From NCBI GenBank assembly GCA_910586005.1, contig CAJUHG010000032.1, positions 1-31,237 of the forward strand: 31,237 nucleotides of DNA, given 5' to 3'. Of this stretch, positions 29,697-31,237 are shown piece after piece (position 1 is the first letter of the stretch; the number at the start of each line of letters is the position of its first letter). This DNA is from an uncultured Lachnospiraceae bacterium (GTDB lineage Bacteria > Bacillota > Clostridia > Lachnospirales > Lachnospiraceae). A program made the position numbers and the translations under genes. The notes below the pieces were generated by a model that had not been told where the DNA came from, did not search any database, and saw only the letters and a program-made list of their open reading frames with translations.

Positions 29697-31109
29697 ATGA
29701 AAGAACAAAATAAATTTTCACAATCTGATGATATACGATTGGATGATAATATTAAAAAAATACTAGATTCTACGTTTCCTCTTCCAGAAAAGGTGGAAAG
29801 TGCTAAAAAAGAAGCCTTTGAAAAAGTTCGTGTCATGGCGACAGAGAAAGAGAAACAAAATGATACAAGTACTCTGACAAAGGAGAGAAAGAGCCGAAAA
29901 AGTGATAAGAAGAGTATAAAGGCACTTTTTAAAGGCTTTATAGGAGTAGGAGTAGCAGTTGCAACTTTTTGCTGTATTTATATTGCAAATCCAGCAAATC
30001 CAGCATTTGCCGCACCCATTCCCATTGTAGGAAATATATTTGAAGAACTTGAGGGTTCTCTGAGATTTGCAGGGGATTATGCAAATTTAGCAGAACCAGT
30101 GCAAAAAGCTGGAACAGAAATTGAAAGTATAACAGTCAATGGAAATACAATCACTCTTTCAGAAGTATATTGTAATGAAACTGCACTCTATTTAAGCCTT
30201 ATGATTCATTCTGAGGAAAAAATTCCAGAGACTCAGTTAGATCAGGATGGTAAGCCCATTATCTATATGAAGAATCTGGTAGATTTTGACTTTGATGAAG
30301 AGGAAAGTATTGATTGGGCAATTGGTGGAGATCCATATATAGATGGTAAGATGATAGATGAGAATACTTTTGCTGGAGTGCTCCGATATGATATGCGGCA
30401 GTATTTTTCAAATAAGGATATAGAGGTACCAGATAATTTTCAGGTAAAACTATCTGTTTCTCAAATTGCAGGATCAAGAGTAGAAGATATGAGTCCTGAA
30501 ATGCCACAGGAATTAAGAGCGCAATATGAAACAGGCATGAAAGAGAATGGTCTTGGACTAACAGAAGAAGATTATGAGCAGTTTACAGAAGAACAAAAAA
30601 ATATAGAACATCAGCTCTTTTCTGAGATGTGGAATGCTTATCATGAAATGTATCCTGAAACAACGCAGCTTATTAACAAATATCGAGATTGGTTAATGGA
30701 TGGTCCTTGGGAGTTTGAATTTGATGTAACAAAGAACAATGAGGATGTAATTCGTAAGGATATTAATGATGTAGATGAAAATGGTCTTGGACTAATTTCT
30801 GTTACAAAAACTCCAATGGAGATTACCGTTGAAGTAGAACAAAATGCGGATTATTTTGTAACTATTCTTGATGCGGATGGAAATGAGATGGAGGAAGGTG
30901 GCTTCACAGGTTATACATGTACAGTAGCTGCCAATGGTCATGATACCTCAAAGATAGATGTTTATATTTGTGATTATATAGAATACATGGATGAACTAAA
31001 GGCATATCTGTGGTCAGAGGATTATGAGGAACTGGCAAAAGAAAAAAACTTTAAACAACTGCTAGATGAACGTTCTCTGTATCACAAAGAGATTATCTTT
31101 GATGAATAA
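29697..31109 (+). CDS. DUF4179 domain membrane protein, probable anti-sigma factor
   Basis: A 470-residue single-pass protein. The first 76 residues are cytoplasmic and charged (DDIRLDDNIKKILDSTFPLP, then VESAKKEAFEKVR), the usual place for sigma binding. The membrane helix is about 77-98 (FKGFIGVGVAVATFCCIYIA). The outside part begins with the DUF4179 region (AAPIPIVGNIFEELEG near 105-120, ITVNGNTITLSEVYCNETALYLSL near 145-168) and continues acidic to the end. In this family the gene sits next to an ECF sigma gene and the protein is thought to hold the sigma factor until a wall or membrane signal arrives. That role is inferred from context. The ATG follows GGGAGGG. Confidence 0.85.
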   Translation: MKEQNKFSQSDDIRLDDNIKKILDSTFPLPEKVESAKKEAFEKVRVMATEKEKQNDTSTLTKERKSRKSDKKSIKALFKGFIGVGVAVATFCCIYIANPANPAFAAPIPIVGNIFEELEGSLRFAGDYANLAEPVQKAGTEIESITVNGNTITLSEVYCNETALYLSLMIHSEEKIPETQLDQDGKPIIYMKNLVDFDFDEEESIDWAIGGDPYIDGKMIDENTFAGVLRYDMRQYFSNKDIEVPDNFQVKLSVSQIAGSRVEDMSPEMPQELRAQYETGMKENGLGLTEEDYEQFTEEQKNIEHQLFSEMWNAYHEMYPETTQLINKYRDWLMDGPWEFEFDVTKNNEDVIRKDINDVDENGLGLISVTKTPMEITVEVEQNADYFVTILDADGNEMEEGGFTGYTCTVAANGHDTSKIDVYICDYIEYMDELKAYLWSEDYEELAKEKNFKQLLDERSLYHKEIIFDE

Positions 31110-31159
31110 GCTGAAAAATTCCTGTAAAAGAGAAATTGCCTGTATAAAAATAGGGATAA

Positions 31160-31193
31160 AAATACAAAAATAAAAACCACCCATTTGGATGGT
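31160..31193 (-). terminator. minus-strand terminator of a gene right of the window
   Basis: On the minus strand ACCATCC (31187-31193) pairs with GGGTGGT (31176-31182) around a 4-nt loop. TTTTTATTTTTG follows (complement of 31164-31175). On the plus strand there is no T-run, so the direction is minus. The last 40 bases of the window (31198-31237) would be the 3' end of that gene or its untranslated tail; I do not recognise them. Confidence 0.6.
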
Positions 31194-31237
31194 GTTCCGT
31201 AAGGAAGTTGCCCTAAAGACCGAAATATTGTGATATG

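Noticed and set aside
1..31237. CRISPR arrays, tRNA/rRNA genes, intact insertion sequences, prophage genes
   Set aside because: I looked for regularly spaced short repeats, tRNA cloverleaf arms and CCA ends, and transposase or integrase motifs, and saw none.

Overview
The window comes from a low-GC Gram-positive anaerobe, most likely a gut Lachnospiraceae (Clostridia). The signs are strong AGGAGG-type ribosome sites, consensus TTGACA/TATAAT promoters, A+T-rich codons, the str-type order rpsL-rpsG-fusA-tuf, a BspA-type leucine-rich-repeat protein, a VanW protein, an ECF sigma factor with a DUF4179 partner, and a group-2 ECF transporter module. This is inferred from gene content and style; there is no 16S rRNA.

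Layout. 1-1217: 5'-truncated leucine-rich-repeat gene and its terminator. 1384-2109: YfcE-like phosphoesterase. 2352-7269: rpsL, rpsG, fusA and tuf, with consensus promoters before rpsL and tuf and a terminator after tuf. 7270-12041: a decay zone. It holds an apparent type I toxin-antitoxin locus (31-residue toxin on the minus strand, convergent antisense RNA), two broken GNAT acetyltransferases, a truncated DUF6064-like membrane protein, a frameshifted alpha/beta hydrolase, and the two broken genes of a PstI/BsuBI-type restriction-modification system. One gene in this zone, a membrane-anchored Ntn hydrolase, looks intact. 12073-15982: a DUF6440 protein, a NifX/NafY-like protein with a His/Cys tail, a B12-binding radical SAM protein coupled to endonuclease III, and a DEDDh exonuclease. 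16185-18961: a minus-strand membrane-anchored protein, a 35-residue membrane peptide and a VanW protein. 19172-22398: AIR-synthase-like protein, Lrp/AsnC regulator, aminotransferase and TrmL. 22400-25833: EcfA1, EcfA2, EcfT and TruA. 25953-27638: chemotaxis receptor. 27723-28950: rplM-rpsI with a long leader. 29051-31109: ECF sigma factor and DUF4179 anti-sigma-like protein. A minus-strand terminator near the right edge implies a converging gene outside the window.

How it fits together. In many Firmicutes tuf is followed by the S10-spc-alpha ribosomal cluster, which ends in rplQ-ecfA1-ecfA2-ecfT-truA-rplM-rpsI. Here the left end (str) and right end (ecf-truA-rplM-rpsI) of that arrangement lie in the same order and orientation, but about 15 kb of non-ribosomal and partly decayed DNA separates them and the S10-spc-alpha genes are absent. 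The most interesting items are the Fst-like toxin-antitoxin locus, a duplicated hairpin-plus-promoter module with 20-bp-phased direct repeats, short 'echoes' of gene 3' ends just after several stop codons, the tandem repeat in the rplM leader, and a possible pseudoknot between ecfA2 and ecfT.
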